Source: Agelaius tricolor (taxonomy: Eukaryota; Chordata; Aves; Passeriformes; Icteridae). From it: 64,000 bases of DNA. A program made the position numbers and the translations under genes. Below the pieces are notes generated by a model. It was not told where the DNA came from and made no database searches. It was given only the letters and a program-made list of their open reading frames with translations. The stretch is from NCBI GenBank assembly GCA_023055355.1, contig JALJCS010000004.1, positions 18,378,244-18,442,243 of the forward strand. Reading direction: 5' to 3'. Below are positions 22,718 to 35,924 of the stretch, piece by piece. Positions within the stretch are counted from its first letter, which is position 1. Each line of letters opens with the position of its first letter.

Positions 22718-23232
22718 AGGGGAATGGTTAAAACTGAATGGGCAGTAATTTTCAAGTGTCTGCCTGTTAAATTGCCTTAAAACAAGACAGAAGTATAGGA
22801 ATGAGAAGACTCTTGAGTTGAGATAAAGACAGTTTAATTGGACAGAAAAAAATGGTAATAATTATAATAAAATAACTAAAATATACAAAGCATTGGATGC
22901 ACAATGCACTTTTTCACCACTCATTAACAGATGTCCAGCCAGTTCCCCTCAGTTTTTATATTAAGCATGATGTTCTATGGCATGGAGTATCCCTGTGGGC
23001 AATGCAGGTCAGCTGTCCTGTCCGTGTCTCCTCCCAGCTTCTTGTGGCCCTCCAGCCTTCTCACTACCAGGGCAAGAGAAGCTGAAGAGTCCTTGACTTA
23101 CACAGGGTAAGCCATACTCAGAAACAGCCAAAACATCCGTGTGTCATCATCATTATTCTAATACTTAATCTGAATAACATCACAATGCCAGTTAGGAAGA
23201 AGAAAAACTCTATCCTAGCAAAGATCAGAACA
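22718..23232 (-). mobile_element. ERVK-type solo LTR, sense on -
   Basis: Read on the minus strand it starts TGTTCTGATC...AGGATAGAG at 23232. It then follows the layout of a common avian LTR: a 'cttctcttgccctggtag / ggagggccacaagaagctggg' block (minus-strand sense), a 'gtcagctgacc'-like box, a TATA box ATATAAAA (plus coordinates 22954-22961), an ATTAAA signal (22833-22838), and then 'ctgtctttatctcaact', the U5 signature. It ends near 22718-22725 in a decayed '...ttttaacca'. No internal retroviral genes are present. No clean target-site duplication was identified, and the left boundary against the adjoining plus-strand LTR fragment is approximate. Confidence 0.78.
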
Positions 23233-23244
23233 ATCAGGGAAAAT

Positions 23245-24003
23245 ACTTTTCAGAGGGACATAAGTGAACTGGCAGAGTGAAACATCAAGAAGAGAATGAA
23301 TTTTAAGGAAGAGAAGTGGGAGGTCCCACACCTGGGATGACTCAGATGTGTGGCTGCGGAGCAGCTGGAAGGGCTCTGATGGACATGTCAGTGCACCACT
23401 GCTGTAATGAAGGCAAACACATCAGCAGGGCTATTAATAGCACAGAGAGAGAAGTGATAATCCCAAAATACTCAGTGCTTTGGTTCTTTGGTTGTGATGC
23501 ACCTGGAGTAGTGTCCAGTTCATGGTTCCCACAATTAAAAAGATTTAATTTAAAATTCAGACAACATGGAGACAGACCAAAGGGGGGGTCACAAAGATGA
23601 CCAATGGCCTGGAGAGACAGCTTTATGAGGAAAGACTATTGGAATGAGGTTTTTGTCCCTGAAGACTCTGGGGGGGACCACTACAAGTGTTCCAGTATTG
23701 GATAAGTGTTTACAAAGATGATGGAGGCTTTCTTATCCAGAGGGGACACATGGAAAAGACAAGTGGAAAAGCTTATAAGTTCCACTTTAATGTAAGAAAG
23801 AATTTTTTTACACTAAGAACCATCAATAACTGGAACATCATTTCCAAGTATATGGTTAATTACCATCTCTGCACATTTTCAAGATGTAGTTGAAGTGTAC
23901 TAGATAATTTCACCTAGGCTCCCTTTCCCACAGTAGGCTGAATAAGAATGTCTTTTGCAGTCCTTTCCAAACTGGGTTGCTCCATGGCTTAAAAGTTCTG
24001 TGA
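23245..24003 (+). mobile_element. Old CR1 LINE, 3' segment of the split copy
   Basis: Resumes the CR1 seen at 21140-21985. Corresponding CR1 words are 'ttcagagggacataagtgaa', 'gtgggaggtcccacacctgg', 'agggctattaatagcac', 'caaagggggggtcacaaag' and 'gaaagaatttttttacac'. It then has a decayed 'ggaacaggttgcc' region, and ends with 'gtcctttccaaactgggttg' and 'gttctgtgac'. The 3' end with TTCTGTGA fits the CR1 class whose tail uses that word. Strong decay marks it as one of the oldest repeats in the window. Confidence 0.85.
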
Positions 24004-26688
24004 CCATATTTGACATAAGATGCCACATTCTTAATATGGATATATTGTCATAAACATGACATGAGATTCTCGTCTCAGAGACTTAGACTTCACTGCTGTC
24101 AGGACACTGTGCCATTCATAAATCATTGAGGAAAACAGATTGTTCATATTTTCTTGCCAAAACTTTTGTAATTTATGAGTACAAGTCTTGTCTAACCCCA
24201 GAATAGGAGGATATGAACAAAAGGGGAAAAAAGCAAGAGAAGTAACTTTTTAGTCAGGATAAGGACAGAGAGTTAGATATCCTGCTTTAAGGTAAGTGCA
24301 CTGGTTTTTGTGCACAAGATAACTGCTGTACCAACAGACAGCAGCCAACAGTTTCCCACATATTTTATTAAAAATTATATAGCATTGGATTACTAAAGTT
24401 TTTAGTAAGGAAGACATTGTCTTTCAGAAACTATTTTATTCCTACTAATTTAGTAATAGAGTGTAATATTTATTACTACTACTTATAGACTGGTCAAATT
24501 ACTGTGATTCAGAAACAGTAATAAAAGATTCCCAGATAAAGCCCCAAAAAAGAATATTGTGACCAAGAAACACCTGATCATTTCCAGAAGAGAACTTGCT
24601 CTTTAATAGTGTACGCAGTGATGTGGGAACTTCTAACAGCAGACAGTAGCACAGCAGGGGTGTAAAAGCTCAATTATTTGGAATTTGTGTACCACAGATG
24701 GAAAAGTGAAATTTCTGTGCTCCATCTTAGCTCCAAAGAAGCCATTTTCTGTTTTACTTTCCTGGTCTGATTTAAGCAAGTATGAGCTACCCACACATTT
24801 GCATTGATGAGTTTCTTCTGTTCCACAAAATTTCTGCAGATACCAAGCTAGTAAATGGACTCCCTAGGAGTACTGTAGAGAGCTTGAAAATCTGCCTTGG
24901 TCCCTCTACAGTAACTTGGTATATGCTCAGTGAACAACTACTGTACTTACTTTATCTGTATAATTATTAGATTTTATAATCAGAACAATGAAAAATATTT
25001 ACATTTCTTTATGCTTATTCCAAAAACACATTAGAATTTGAGTTCCAAATGACAAGTGAAAAAAATCTTTCTTGTCTCAGGACCTTCTTCAATTTTATAG
25101 CAACTCTGGTAAGAAAGCAAATCAGCACGCAGAGGTAGCTCACAACATATTTCCCCCACAAAACTAACAGATTGTTAAAGATGAAAATATAGATATTTTT
25201 AATTTCAAAGATAAAAGTATTCATAGAATTGCTACACAATTTAAATCCAAATCGATTACTGGTGCCTAGATTTGTAGCTTTTACTTTAGTTTTGAGAAGA
25301 CTTCATGCTCTTTTTAATTCAGAAAAAAATATTTTATCATTTCAGCCTATGTGAAGACTATACAGTGTTTTGCATAAGAATTCAGGGTTCAAAGAGACCC
25401 CTCAGTAATGTGGCATCCAAAAAACAGCAACAACAAATCCAGATAATCGAATGTTTTATTTTGAAGCAAAATTACAACATTCATATTGGAATGGGGGAAC
25501 TTGAATTCTTTTCCTTACAGAAGTTTTACCAGACACATTTCTAGGTCAAGAGGAAAGGAAGGCAAAAAAATTCAGATTCTGCCTCCTGGTATCTGAAAGC
25601 ATACATTTATAAGGTTAGGTGTATTAAACAAAATGTCACTTGTCATCTGCTCTCCTTTAGAGTTTTGCTGGCAAATGTTCTAAGGAAACAGTATTGTGGG
25701 AAGTTTTCACAGGTGACCCACTCCTTCTGTATTTATTTAGTCATTAGGGAATGCATGCACATGCAGGAAGAGATGTGAATGTAATTTTTTTCCTACATGT
25801 ACATGTCACATAGATTGATTAGATTAAGAAATTATTAATATGAAAATTAATAGTTGAACTGCTTCTAGAAGCATAGTATTTAAAGCACTGAGTGTTTGCC
25901 TTTACAAAAGCTTTTATTCTTCACTCCCAGTTGAGGTTCATGACTTTCACAGAAAGATTTCAATTGTATATCTAGGCAGAAGAAATAATTTGGTGAAGCT
26001 AGAGAATTTTGTCTTATTATCCAGTAGCTCAGAGCAGCTGTATGCAAAAGAGGATGATGTAGCAACCAAGAATGTGACATCAGTGTAAAATAAATTTCAA
26101 GTTATTATGATTTAATCATCCACTGCAAATATAAAAAATAAATACCAAAACAGCATGCAAGTAATGCCCCTATACGCTTGTTTCATCTGTTTCATTTCGT
26201 TGTAATTTCATACATAATTAAAATGAAATAGAATTTAAAATTGCATACTGGGTTGAAGCAGACATTCAATGATCCTTTGTCAACATCAATGATTAGTTTT
26301 TATATATTCAAAATTTTAATGTTTCATTTTTGTAAATTTAATGGATAAAATGGACTTCAAGGTAAGCTTTCCAGTCCCTCAGCCTAGGCAGCAGCAATCA
26401 AATATCTACTGAATAAAACAAATCCAAGGTTGAAAAACTCATCCATATGGCAGAAATGACAATGAATCAACTAGAAACTGCAGTGAGTAGCACTGAGGAT
26501 GATGAAGATGAAAAAGTGACCCTACCCTTTCTTTTCTCTTTCTTCAAAAACACTGGCAGTGCACAACATATATGTTTACAACACAGTATCCTAGCACTTG
26601 TCAAGGTGGTGGTATTAACATTGTGACCCACTCTCTGGCTTTGCAGCAGCAGGAGATCAAAACTATTTTTTCTTCTTTTGAAAACCAA

Positions 26689-26696
26689 GATGATGG

Positions 26697-26727
<31 letters not shown>

Positions 26728-26737
26728 AATGATGATT
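26689..26737. repeat. (GAT)n microsatellite
   Basis: About sixteen GAT units with two interruptions (ggt, aat). Directly visible; likely length-variable. Confidence 0.95.
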
Positions 26738-27880
26738 GAATTTTTTTCAGAGTAGAAGAATTGCAAAATCATGCTGTTGCTTAATATGAGCAAGGAGGCT
26801 TCTCCAAATTTTTCCATCAATACCGTATATCTTACCATCATCTCAAAATGCACATTCAAGACTATTGAATAGAATCATTACAGCAGGTTGTGAGGAATGT
26901 GAGGAACATCCAGAACAGGGTCACAGACATCTTCTTACCTTCTGCCTTCTGCTTTGCAGCCTAATGTTGACCCTCACCATGCCCCCACTGTGTTGGGTCA
27001 GATTGATGACAGAAGAGAATGTCACATTGTCACATTTAGGGAAGACCAGATGCAGTGTCGTGACTTTCCATCACTTCAACTGGTGATTTAAACTGTACTA
27101 GTAAGAAGAATGGGCCTTTCTGACTGTGTTGTATTTGCAGTCCACTTTTCCAAGACAATGTTGTACAGAGATTTTGAGCGAAAGTCAGAGAGTTCAACTC
27201 ATCCTTGTGTGACTGCCTAGGTCATATTTTTGACTCAGTTATTGGAAAGCAAAAGAATTAGACTGTAAAATAGAAATAAAGGAGTAGTGAGGCTAGATAT
27301 GATATGCAACCGCTCTTCTGGTTAGTTCAGAAATTGCTCTTAATATATTCATTTTACCATAGCACATTCACAGCTTTTTGTTTGTTTATTTTTGCATTTT
27401 TTTAATCAAACACCATGCAGGTTATCTCAGGATGCCTTTTAGCTTCTCCTGAGAGTAGGAACTTAATTATGTAAAGCTAGAAATAACCTTTTTCCAAATA
27501 ATAGTTTTCAAAATTTCTTGAACTTGTGGTCTTATCTTCATCAGTTTTTACGATATAAAGGCTATGCCTTTACACCAAAGAAGGAAATTCTCATCAGCAC
27601 AGATGGAAGGCTGAGAAAAGATATCAACAATAATAATGAAGGCAGCCAAAGGAAAAGGAATGCAAAGGTCCTAATTTTTTAAGGTTAGTTGCAATAAAAC
27701 AAGTGAACTCACAATCATGTATTTTATTTCTTTCAAAATTAAAAAGTACACTTCATTCTTAAATACTCATTAAAGAATGACCAAACTGTGCTGACAGTAG
27801 TGTGATATGAAACTGACTTTGGGAGGAGAAAAAAGTACTGGCGAAAATTACTCAGAACTAAACCATCTTGTAGATGTTAA

Positions 27881-27995
27881 GAAAAAAGAAAAGGATAAAA
27901 AGGAAAAATGATAAAGAGAAGAGGAAAAAGGGGGAAAAAAGAAAAAGGAAGAGAAAAGGGACAAGAGAAAAAAAGGAAAAAGAAGGAAAAGGGAG
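27881..27995. repeat. 115-bp polypurine tract
   Basis: Nearly uninterrupted A/G sequence built of gaaaaag, ggaaaa and gggg words, with only three or four pyrimidines. Long polypurine tracts can form triplex DNA; that is a general property and is not shown here. Confidence 0.9.
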
Positions 27996-29419
27996 TGTTG
28001 CTTTTGTTATTGGCCAGATTTGTTCCTCAGCTTGGCATTCTAAATAACCTCTATTTAAAGGCAAAAAATAAATGAAAACCACCAAAACCAAGTCAAATAT
28101 GTAAAGACTTTCAGGAGTTATGTTCAGTAGAAGACAGATTAAGAAGATACATACCATAGATTGCAATACAAAATTTTCTGAAACAAAGATTCAGCTTGTG
28201 TTTTGGGAATCACAACCATGGCAAATTCAAATTCTTAATGATGATATATAATTTGCAGTACAAAAAGAAAAACTGCTTTTGTTTCAAGGGTCTGGGGTTG
28301 TAGATCAAAGACAGAAAGATGCTTTTAATTCTGCCCACAATATATGGAGAAAGAGTGCCTGTAGTATGCTGCCCATTCGTAATCTGAGATATTCAAGATA
28401 CTGAAATCCTGTCCCAAAACGAAGAGGACATTCAAATATGCAAACAATTTTGTCATAGGAGAAATATAGACAATCTAAACTCAAGAGGACAAATTAATGA
28501 TTTAGCTGTGTGCTAAGGCTATTAATTAATGTTTGTGTTGATGTGTGGAAAAACATTGAAAGACAAAGCTCAGGAAGAAGGAGTGTTCAGTCTGGCAAAC
28601 AAAAATATTTCCTTCCTGAAAAGTGGAACAAATGTTTCAGATCCTGAAGCACACTGGGTTGTACTTGCTGGTGATTCTGAATAAATTAAGAATAGTATCT
28701 AACAAAATTCAAACTTTTCCTTGAGTCATTTATATTTGAAGTTCAATCTTAGCAGTACATATTTAAGACAAATTTATTTGATTCTAATTAAGTACTTCAA
28801 TGCCATTTGTAAAGAGTGTTTCTGATTTAAGTTAAAAATAGACTTGCAGAGAGAAAAAAATGCTATATCACGTCACACATTTTAATCTCCTTTCCAATTC
28901 TTTGATAGTTTTTCTATGAGAAGACTACCATGAAATTCCTATCACCTACCTTTATGAGGGAGGTCTCAATCAGGATATGTAAAATTCTGTCATCATACAG
29001 TTTTAACAATGCTTATATGAAAGCGACATTCCCTGCCCCCTTTTTTAATTCAAAAAAACCACAATGATTTAGTTCTTACATAACACAGCCTTTTCTATTA
29101 TTCAACGAAACAATTAGACACATGCACACCTCTACAAAGTTTTGATTTACTTGATAGAATAGAAAGTTAGACTAAAGGAGTATCGATCTTTTTCTTTCTT
29201 TTAGTCACTAGGTATGCAAAAAAACAGTTTACTTTCTTCATCTTATCAGAGAAAGTGATCTATCTTTTTTCACTTCTGTTCCTGCAGAATTTTAATAATC
29301 TAAGACAAATAAAATTTCTTATGTAAATCTTTAGATTCTTATTACAATTTGCCATTTTCAGACAAGACCTTAATTCAAACAGCCCTTTTTGTATTTGCAA
29401 ACATAGAATACTCATATTT

Positions 29420-29534
29420 GGGGAAGGAAAGAGGAAAAAGAGAAAAATAAAAGAAGAAAAGACAGATAAAGAAAATAAAGAAAAAAGAAATGAGACAGGG
29501 GAGGGGTGGGAAAAGGGAAGGAAAAGAGAAGGAA
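29420..29534. repeat. Polypurine tract leading into an ERVL-type LTR
   Basis: An A/G-rich stretch with few pyrimidines. Its right part ('gaggggtgggaaaaggg') matches the purine-rich segment that precedes the polyadenylation region in avian ERVL LTRs, so at least the distal half probably belongs to the LTR at 29490-29760. Confidence 0.8.
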
Positions 29535-29760
29535 TCTGTTTTCATATTTTTTCTTAATTCTCATTATCCAGCTCTCATTTGACTGACAATGAAACTTAAA
29601 ACCAAGCCTCTTTTGACTGTGACAGTAATTCCTGAGCGATCTCTCAGGTCTTATCTCAAACCACAAGCCTTTTGTTATATTTTCTTTCCCCTGTTTAGCT
29701 GAGAAGTGATAGAGTGGTTTTGATGGGCACCTGGTGTGCAGCCAGGATCAAGCCACCACA
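29490..29760 (+). mobile_element. ERVL-type LTR, 3' part only, sense on +
   Basis: The sequence matches the distal R/U5 part of a common avian ERVL LTR. In order it has 'gaggggtgggaaaa', 'taattctcattatccagctc', 'gtgacagtaattcctgagcg', 'cacaagccttttgttatatt', 'gaagtgatagagtgg', 'gggcacctggtgtgcagcca' and the terminal '...caagccaccaca' with a CA end at 29760. The 5' two-thirds of the LTR is missing or too decayed to see, and the AATAAA position is mutated. No internal retroviral sequence follows. Low similarity to the intact LTR layout suggests an old insertion. Confidence 0.82.
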
Positions 29761-32700
29761 GCTTCCAACAATTCTTTGATACTGGAGGGCTCTCCCTAGA
29801 GCTTACAGAGAAGATGATATTCTATGATGTGCATTTCTTCTTCATTTTTCTCTTTATATCATTGAAATCTCTTCACTTCTATTTAATTTCTTCCTATTTT
29901 ATTCAGTGTCTAGTGAGATAGTTCTGAAAAATGCATGCATATTTTGTCATTATTTGTTCTATGAAAATGAGACATCAATGATTTTTGACATACATTTTAG
30001 TCTTTTTACAGCTCCTCTGTTTTCTAAACCTGAAAAATTAGATAATCCAAATGCAGTGACTCACAATGTAAAAAAATTATGAGATACTTTGCTATATTAT
30101 TTAGACTTTTCTTTAATTTTTTCCTTTTGATTTTTTCCTTGTATCCTAAAGGAAAGAACAGTTTTTAGAGCAGACTGCAGAAATTGCTGCACCACATCCT
30201 ATTCCTATTTATACTCTGTTGAACTTAGGTAAACTAAAACCATGATATAGGCTTACCCATCCATGTGAGAATGGTGATTCTTCTTCAAGCTCTCATTTGT
30301 TTTTAACCAGCCAGCCAAAAGAGCTTCCTGTTCCACTGCCTCACCACCCTCTCAGAAAACAATTTTTTCCTAATAATTAATCTAAATCTACTTTCAGTTT
30401 GTTTGTTTGATATAGTGGAACCTAAGTCTATTTAATCTATGGGGTTTTATGTATTCTGATCCCAAAATTGTTTTGTTTCTTTCTAGTACCTTTTAAAAAA
30501 AATCTTGCAGTGGTATCACATGCAATATTGTTTTTGTAATTTGGTGATCAACAAAATTTCTGTGGTCCCAAATATCATTCTTCAGCATTACTTAAATCTG
30601 CAATGAAATTGCTTTGTGTCTAGTTTATTATTCTCATGTCCTGTGTTGAGTATTGTTTTACTTCATTAGTATATGTAGCTGCTTATGGAGGAAGACATTT
30701 TCATCTCATTGTGTTTATTTATTTTTTACCCTATTTCTGACTGCTTCTAGTTTAGATGCTTTATTATACTCCTTACAATACATTTTAGTAGAGATAGTTT
30801 GTGTTAACTTTTCATTAAGCAGAAACTACATGATTTTACCCCTCAGACTGAATATTAGGACTCTAATCTTCTGTTTACTCTGTAAACCTGAGAGACATTT
30901 TTTCCTGTGGGGCCCTGTGACAGAGAATGATTAAAGCGATTTCAAACATAAACTTCTTCAAACAAAGTATTATTTATGCACCCCAAGGGTTCATAACAGA
31001 TGAAACAAACAAGCACGAAAAGAAAAAATGCCTGTGTGCACATCTCATCTTGTCTGACTTTTATGAGGTTTTTAAGTTTCAGCAAATCCAGTTCAACCTA
31101 GTTGTCTCAATTTACCTTTTAGCTGAAGATATATCAAGTAGTTTGGATCCATTCATTGTAATACTCTCATCAGTATTCCTTTAAAATTTTGTACTTTTTG
31201 TTCCCTCCCCCCCCACGACTCTGATTGGAAATAATAATTCTTGTTTCTTTATTGTTTTTCAAATATTGGAATGGAAATAATGCTCTGAATTATAGCTTTG
31301 CTGTCATTTTGTCATTTATCCCTTATATTCTTGATCTGCTTTGTTGATGTGCTTGCTTATTGTTTGTTAATCGCATTCTTTAACTTCTGACAAATGGGAG
31401 AACACTAGCAATCAGACACAGTGAACTGCAGTGGCTACTCACATTGTGAATCCTGTGAATACTACTACATATAGTATAAATATGCATAACTAGGTAATTC
31501 ACATAGACATAGAAATAGTAAAAGTCTTTAAATAGGCATGAACAGAAATCTCAAACACAAGATGGAGTGTTTTCTTTTCTTTTTCTTTTTTTTTTAATAG
31601 AAAAATAAAATCAGACTTTGTCAGTTAAAGCTATTCATGAATGTATACAGAATTCATCATGCTCCTTGTCTGAAAAACCCCACTCTATCAAAACTGTCTA
31701 TTTTTTGAAGAAAACGTCAGAATGTCAATTTTGCTTTGACATTTTCAGTGCAAAAGGAATTAGAAATGCATTTAGGTTGTGCTTTTTTGTTTGGTTTATT
31801 TTAAATTCAAAAAAGTAAAAGGACTAAGATTTTGCAGTGTCCAAATATTTTAATATGGATTTTTTTGCAGTTCTTGATTGTACTGGGAGAGATATTCCTG
31901 TAATGCTTTTATTAACTTTACAGTTTGTTGTATCTACCAACACCTGCCAAATGGTTCATATAAATTCTCAGATGAAAAAAAGTACAAGTACAATATTTTG
32001 CATCACTTTTCATTAGCTGCTGTAACATTTTCAGAAAATTGATTTCTATCTGCTTAGCCACAGAAAATATTAGAGCAATGAGAAAATAAATTGCCCTCCA
32101 AATCTTTCTTTCAGCCTATTTTTATCTATAAAAAGATTCATTTGTATTTTTCACAGTTTGTAATTAATTATATTGTAATAATAAGCCAGTACTTGAAAAA
32201 AAAATCAAAAACTTGAACACTTTGGCAATTTCATGAGAAAGTCCTGTAAGGGAAAAGGGATATTTTGTAAAAACCTTTGAGTATATTTTGAAAACAAAAA
32301 CTATGATGCATCATTCTGCCATATATTTTTCAGATATAAAACAAATAGGTTATACAGTTTGATTATTTTTTTTTAGTTTAGGTTTAGGGTTTACTGGTTT
32401 AGCAATACAATAAACATAATCCCAAGTAAAGCCAGATCAATGATCAGGAGGTAAAGCCAGAATAAGGGAATGTGTGCTGCATACTTTCTTAGGCTTTAAC
32501 TATTCCAAAGGGCATGCTTGAACTGTCATAGCTTTTACTATGTGTAGGGGTAAATTTTTTTCCACAGTCAATAAATATTGCAAGACAAATTTTAATGAGC
32601 TAGAGCATGTCTTCTCTATCAATCCTACAGCCTATTAAGAACAGTGCCTTGGAATTAAACCTGAGTTATTCTCCTGTGAGCTCATATTTTTTTGTCCTTG

Positions 32701-33129
32701 TAGTGAATAAAAGTTTAATGCAATGCTTCATGTGCTGTAAAATCAAAATGGAGGCAGAATGGGTGACCCTGAGGTTCTACCTGACCATCTCCTTATTTTA
32801 GCTATATTTCCTATGTTTATGACGTTCATATCTATCTTTATTGAACTTTATTGTTTTGATGCTTCTCTGCTAGTTTGCCACCATTAATCTTAAAATTATT
32901 TTCCTTTTTTTTTTTTAAAATTTATTTTGATTTTCAAAATGTTCTGAATTTGTGTTCTAATTTGGTGGCAATGCAATTACAGCCAGCAGTGCCTACCTTT
33001 CATTAATTTAAAATAGTTTAATTTGAAAGCCTGGTTGTTTGTTTGTTTGTTTAGTGTTTTGTTTTGTTTTTTTATTTCAATTAGCAGTCTCCTTAGAGCT
33101 TGGCAACATTTAATGTGTCATGAGAACTG
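29761..33129. other. AT-rich non-coding stretch, no gene recognised
   Basis: Very AT-rich, with T/C runs near 31568-31600, a C-run near 31208 and (GTTT)n just before the right-hand CR1. Open frames at 30653-31184 have no recognisable domain. Confidence 0.6.
33034..33073. repeat. (GTTT)n simple repeat
   Basis: Four to five GTTT units followed by GTTTT/GTTTTTTT variants. Directly visible. Confidence 0.9.
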
Positions 33130-33405
33130 TGATCTTCCAATACCCCGAGGGAGTCTACAAGAAAGATGGAGAGACACTATGTAGAAGACCATGTACTGAC
33201 AGGATAAGGGGTATTGGGTTCAAACTGTAAAAGATTTTAGATTAGACATTAGGAAAAAAAAAAAATCCTCATTGTGAGGGTGGTGAGGCACTGGACCAGG
33301 TCTCACATAGAAGTTGTGAATCCCTGAAAGTGTTTAAGGCCAGGTTAGGTGGGGGTTTGAATAGCCTGGTCTAGTGGAACCTGGTCTATTGCCTTCTGCA
33401 GGTGA
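33130..33405 (+). mobile_element. CR1 LINE fragment, both ends missing, sense on +
   Basis: CR1 3' UTR segment: 'gagtctacaagaaagatgga', 'gactgtaaaagatttt/agattagacattagg', 'gtgagggtggtgaggcactg', 'ttaaggccaggttaggtggg' and 'agcctggtctagtgga'. It fades at about 33405, before the ggtcccttccaaccc block, so the true 3' tail is lost, unlike in most CR1 copies. A later deletion or rearrangement at the right end is the simplest explanation. Confidence 0.93.
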
Positions 33406-35924
33406 CATATCCTGTTAATTTGATCTTCTACACCAAGAACGGCCCAGAAACTCTTGTCTGAATGGTGTTTGTCTCTGAGCTTGGAAGCATATTATGAACA
33501 TGCCCACACTGATATTTAATGGCCAGTCAGTGTCACTGGCTTCTGCAGATTGGTTGCTGTGCTAATTAATGGAATTGCTATTGGCCTGAGAGAAACCAAT
33601 CTGTTAATGCCTGTGAGTACCACAGAATGAAGCCTTTACGCTTTTCTTTTCTAAAAGAAAACTAAAAGTATTCTAAAAGCCTATAATTTCATTTGCTTTT
33701 TCATTGTGAAGGTGTGAACAGCCTGTGTTCGATTTGCTGTCAAGCCTTCTCTATATTTCTGTCTTCTTTAGAGAGCACATGCTGCACTGTGCAGTCTAAA
33801 GACATGTGTCTGTGGGAAACTGTGAGGAAGAAAGGAAAAGGGCTATTTGTCATAAACAATTAATAAAACAAAGGTTTTATGTTGCTTAAAACCCAGGAAC
33901 TTTTGAGGTTTGTTTTCCTCTGTATAATTTATTCACTAAGAGCTTATGTAGAATGCCACCTTGTTTTTTGCAAGTCTTCTACTTAGGCCTTTCTGATGAG
34001 CATGCATCTCCTGCCAGGTTTTCAAACAAAGTGCATTGATAGAGAAAGCTCTCAATAATTCTGCATTTTTTTATGCCAAATAGGTATGTACTGAACTATC
34101 TTATAGCAGAATGCATGCAATAATTTACTATTTATAAGGTGTATCTGTTTCTCTAGTTCACCATGCCTTGTTCATCACATGGACAACTGAATGAGAGATG
34201 TCGCAAACATACACAGGATGTAAGTATACCCATTTGGATTAAATGTAGAAAATAACTGGGAAAAAATTAAACATGAAAGGAAAAAATGAAAACATCTCAT
34301 ACTCTGTTTTGATTTTTTCCTGTTTATTTGCCTTCTTAATAGTTTTGAAAAAATTGAAGGAGTTGTCACTTTAAAAACAGGCAAGAGTAATTATCTTCTT
34401 CTATTGACAAAAAAATTGAATCTTTACTAAGCCTATGAAAGCCTTGGACTATATTTTATACCCATTCTGCCTTTACTTTCTGACATGCCTGTCACAGTGT
34501 TAAAACAAATATTTCATGGGAGAAAATGAATGTTATTCCCAAATCCAGAGAATTACTCACTCTCATGCTCCAAACTTACACTCTAAACTTTGGATTTTTT
34601 TACACAAAGTGTCTCAATTTGTCTCTGTTAAATATCTTATTTCTACACTAAATACAGGTGGGATGTTAATTTGCTAATTCTGCAAATCAGTTCTGCATTT
34701 GTTTTTACATTTCTTTTGCAGTAACATTTATTTCAATGAATATTAAAATAGTTTTTCTGTATATGGAAGGTATGTATCTGAAATATAAGAAGCATATAGA
34801 AGAATTTAAAGGGATTTGTTAGTCGCTGAATCACTAACTCAAAGTGATGAAGCAGTTACACAGTGACTTGCAGAAAAAAATAGCATAACTCTGATGTTTA
34901 TTGTTACTATGTTCCTGTAGGGAAAATGTACTTCAGTATTATATATTGATAGTTTTAACTCTTTTGAGAACATTCTTTTGTGTTTACCAAAATTATGAGC
35001 AGCTTTAATGCTAAGCATCCATGCGCTTATCAGAGTGTATTTTTTTGGTTTTAAATCTATCTAGTCTAAATGTTTAGTCATGTCACTAGCTTTTACATTT
35101 TGAAATAATCCTTTGAGTCATAAGTACTACAATAGATGTGTATTTATGTAACATGACATATATTTTTTTTCTCAATAGGTACTTAGGATGTACATTTCTT
35201 AAAAAACCTGTTTTCTTTTATGTGCAAAGGTCAATAAGAGTAAATCGTGAGGAGAAAAAGCAAAAACATGTACACATTTTAGTTTTCATAGGACACGCTC
35301 AATCTGTTCACTTTAGTTTGCAGCATTTTGGAGACTTTTCCCATTTAGTAGCCAAATTACAAAGTGTGAAATATCAGCTGGGAAGAAAAGATTTTTTATT
35401 GCAGGGGGACAAGGAAGTGGTGTAGAAATGACCTGAGCTTCTGCCAGACAGTGGTTTCCCAGGCATTTCATTCATTGGAAGAGTCTGATAGGATCCTGTA
35501 GGTTCAGGGGCTGTTTAAATTCAGGCAAATTTTTCATTTTATGCTGTCAGCATTTTTGGCCTTTGAATGATGCGAAGAAGCTTACACAGATTTTAGCATT
35601 GTCATCAGGCAGAGCATTTGACTGGTTACCTTTTCTTTTTTTCCTGTCCAAATTTAGAATTAAGTTGCTGCCTTTTTTGACATGACCTGAATATTATTAC
35701 AGCCAAGATACTGTGAAACACATCATCGAATGAAAATATGAACATCTGGTGGCACAAGTACTTATAAGATTATTCAAAAGAAAAAAAAAAAATCCCATTT
35801 TTCTATTTGGCACACCAAAATCATCACTAAAAAAGAAGCTGGTTTATTTTTCAAGGTTTGAACAATTTATTTGTAATACATGCACTAAAAGACCATTACC
35901 TAAAAATACTTTTAGATTTTTAGA

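Larger units (their letters stand above)
24004..29489. other. AT-rich non-coding stretch, no gene recognised
   Basis: No exon, RNA gene or transposon was recognised. It includes a (GAT)n array at 26689-26737 and a long polypurine tract at 27881-27995. The open frame at 26467-26859 (-) is driven by the (GAT)n array, which appears as an isoleucine run, and that at 27858-28166 (-) by the polypurine tract. Confidence 0.6.

Noticed and set aside
26467..26859. 130-codon minus-strand frame with an isoleucine run
   Set aside because: The run is the (GAT)n array read on the other strand, and the flanking residues have no resemblance to a protein.
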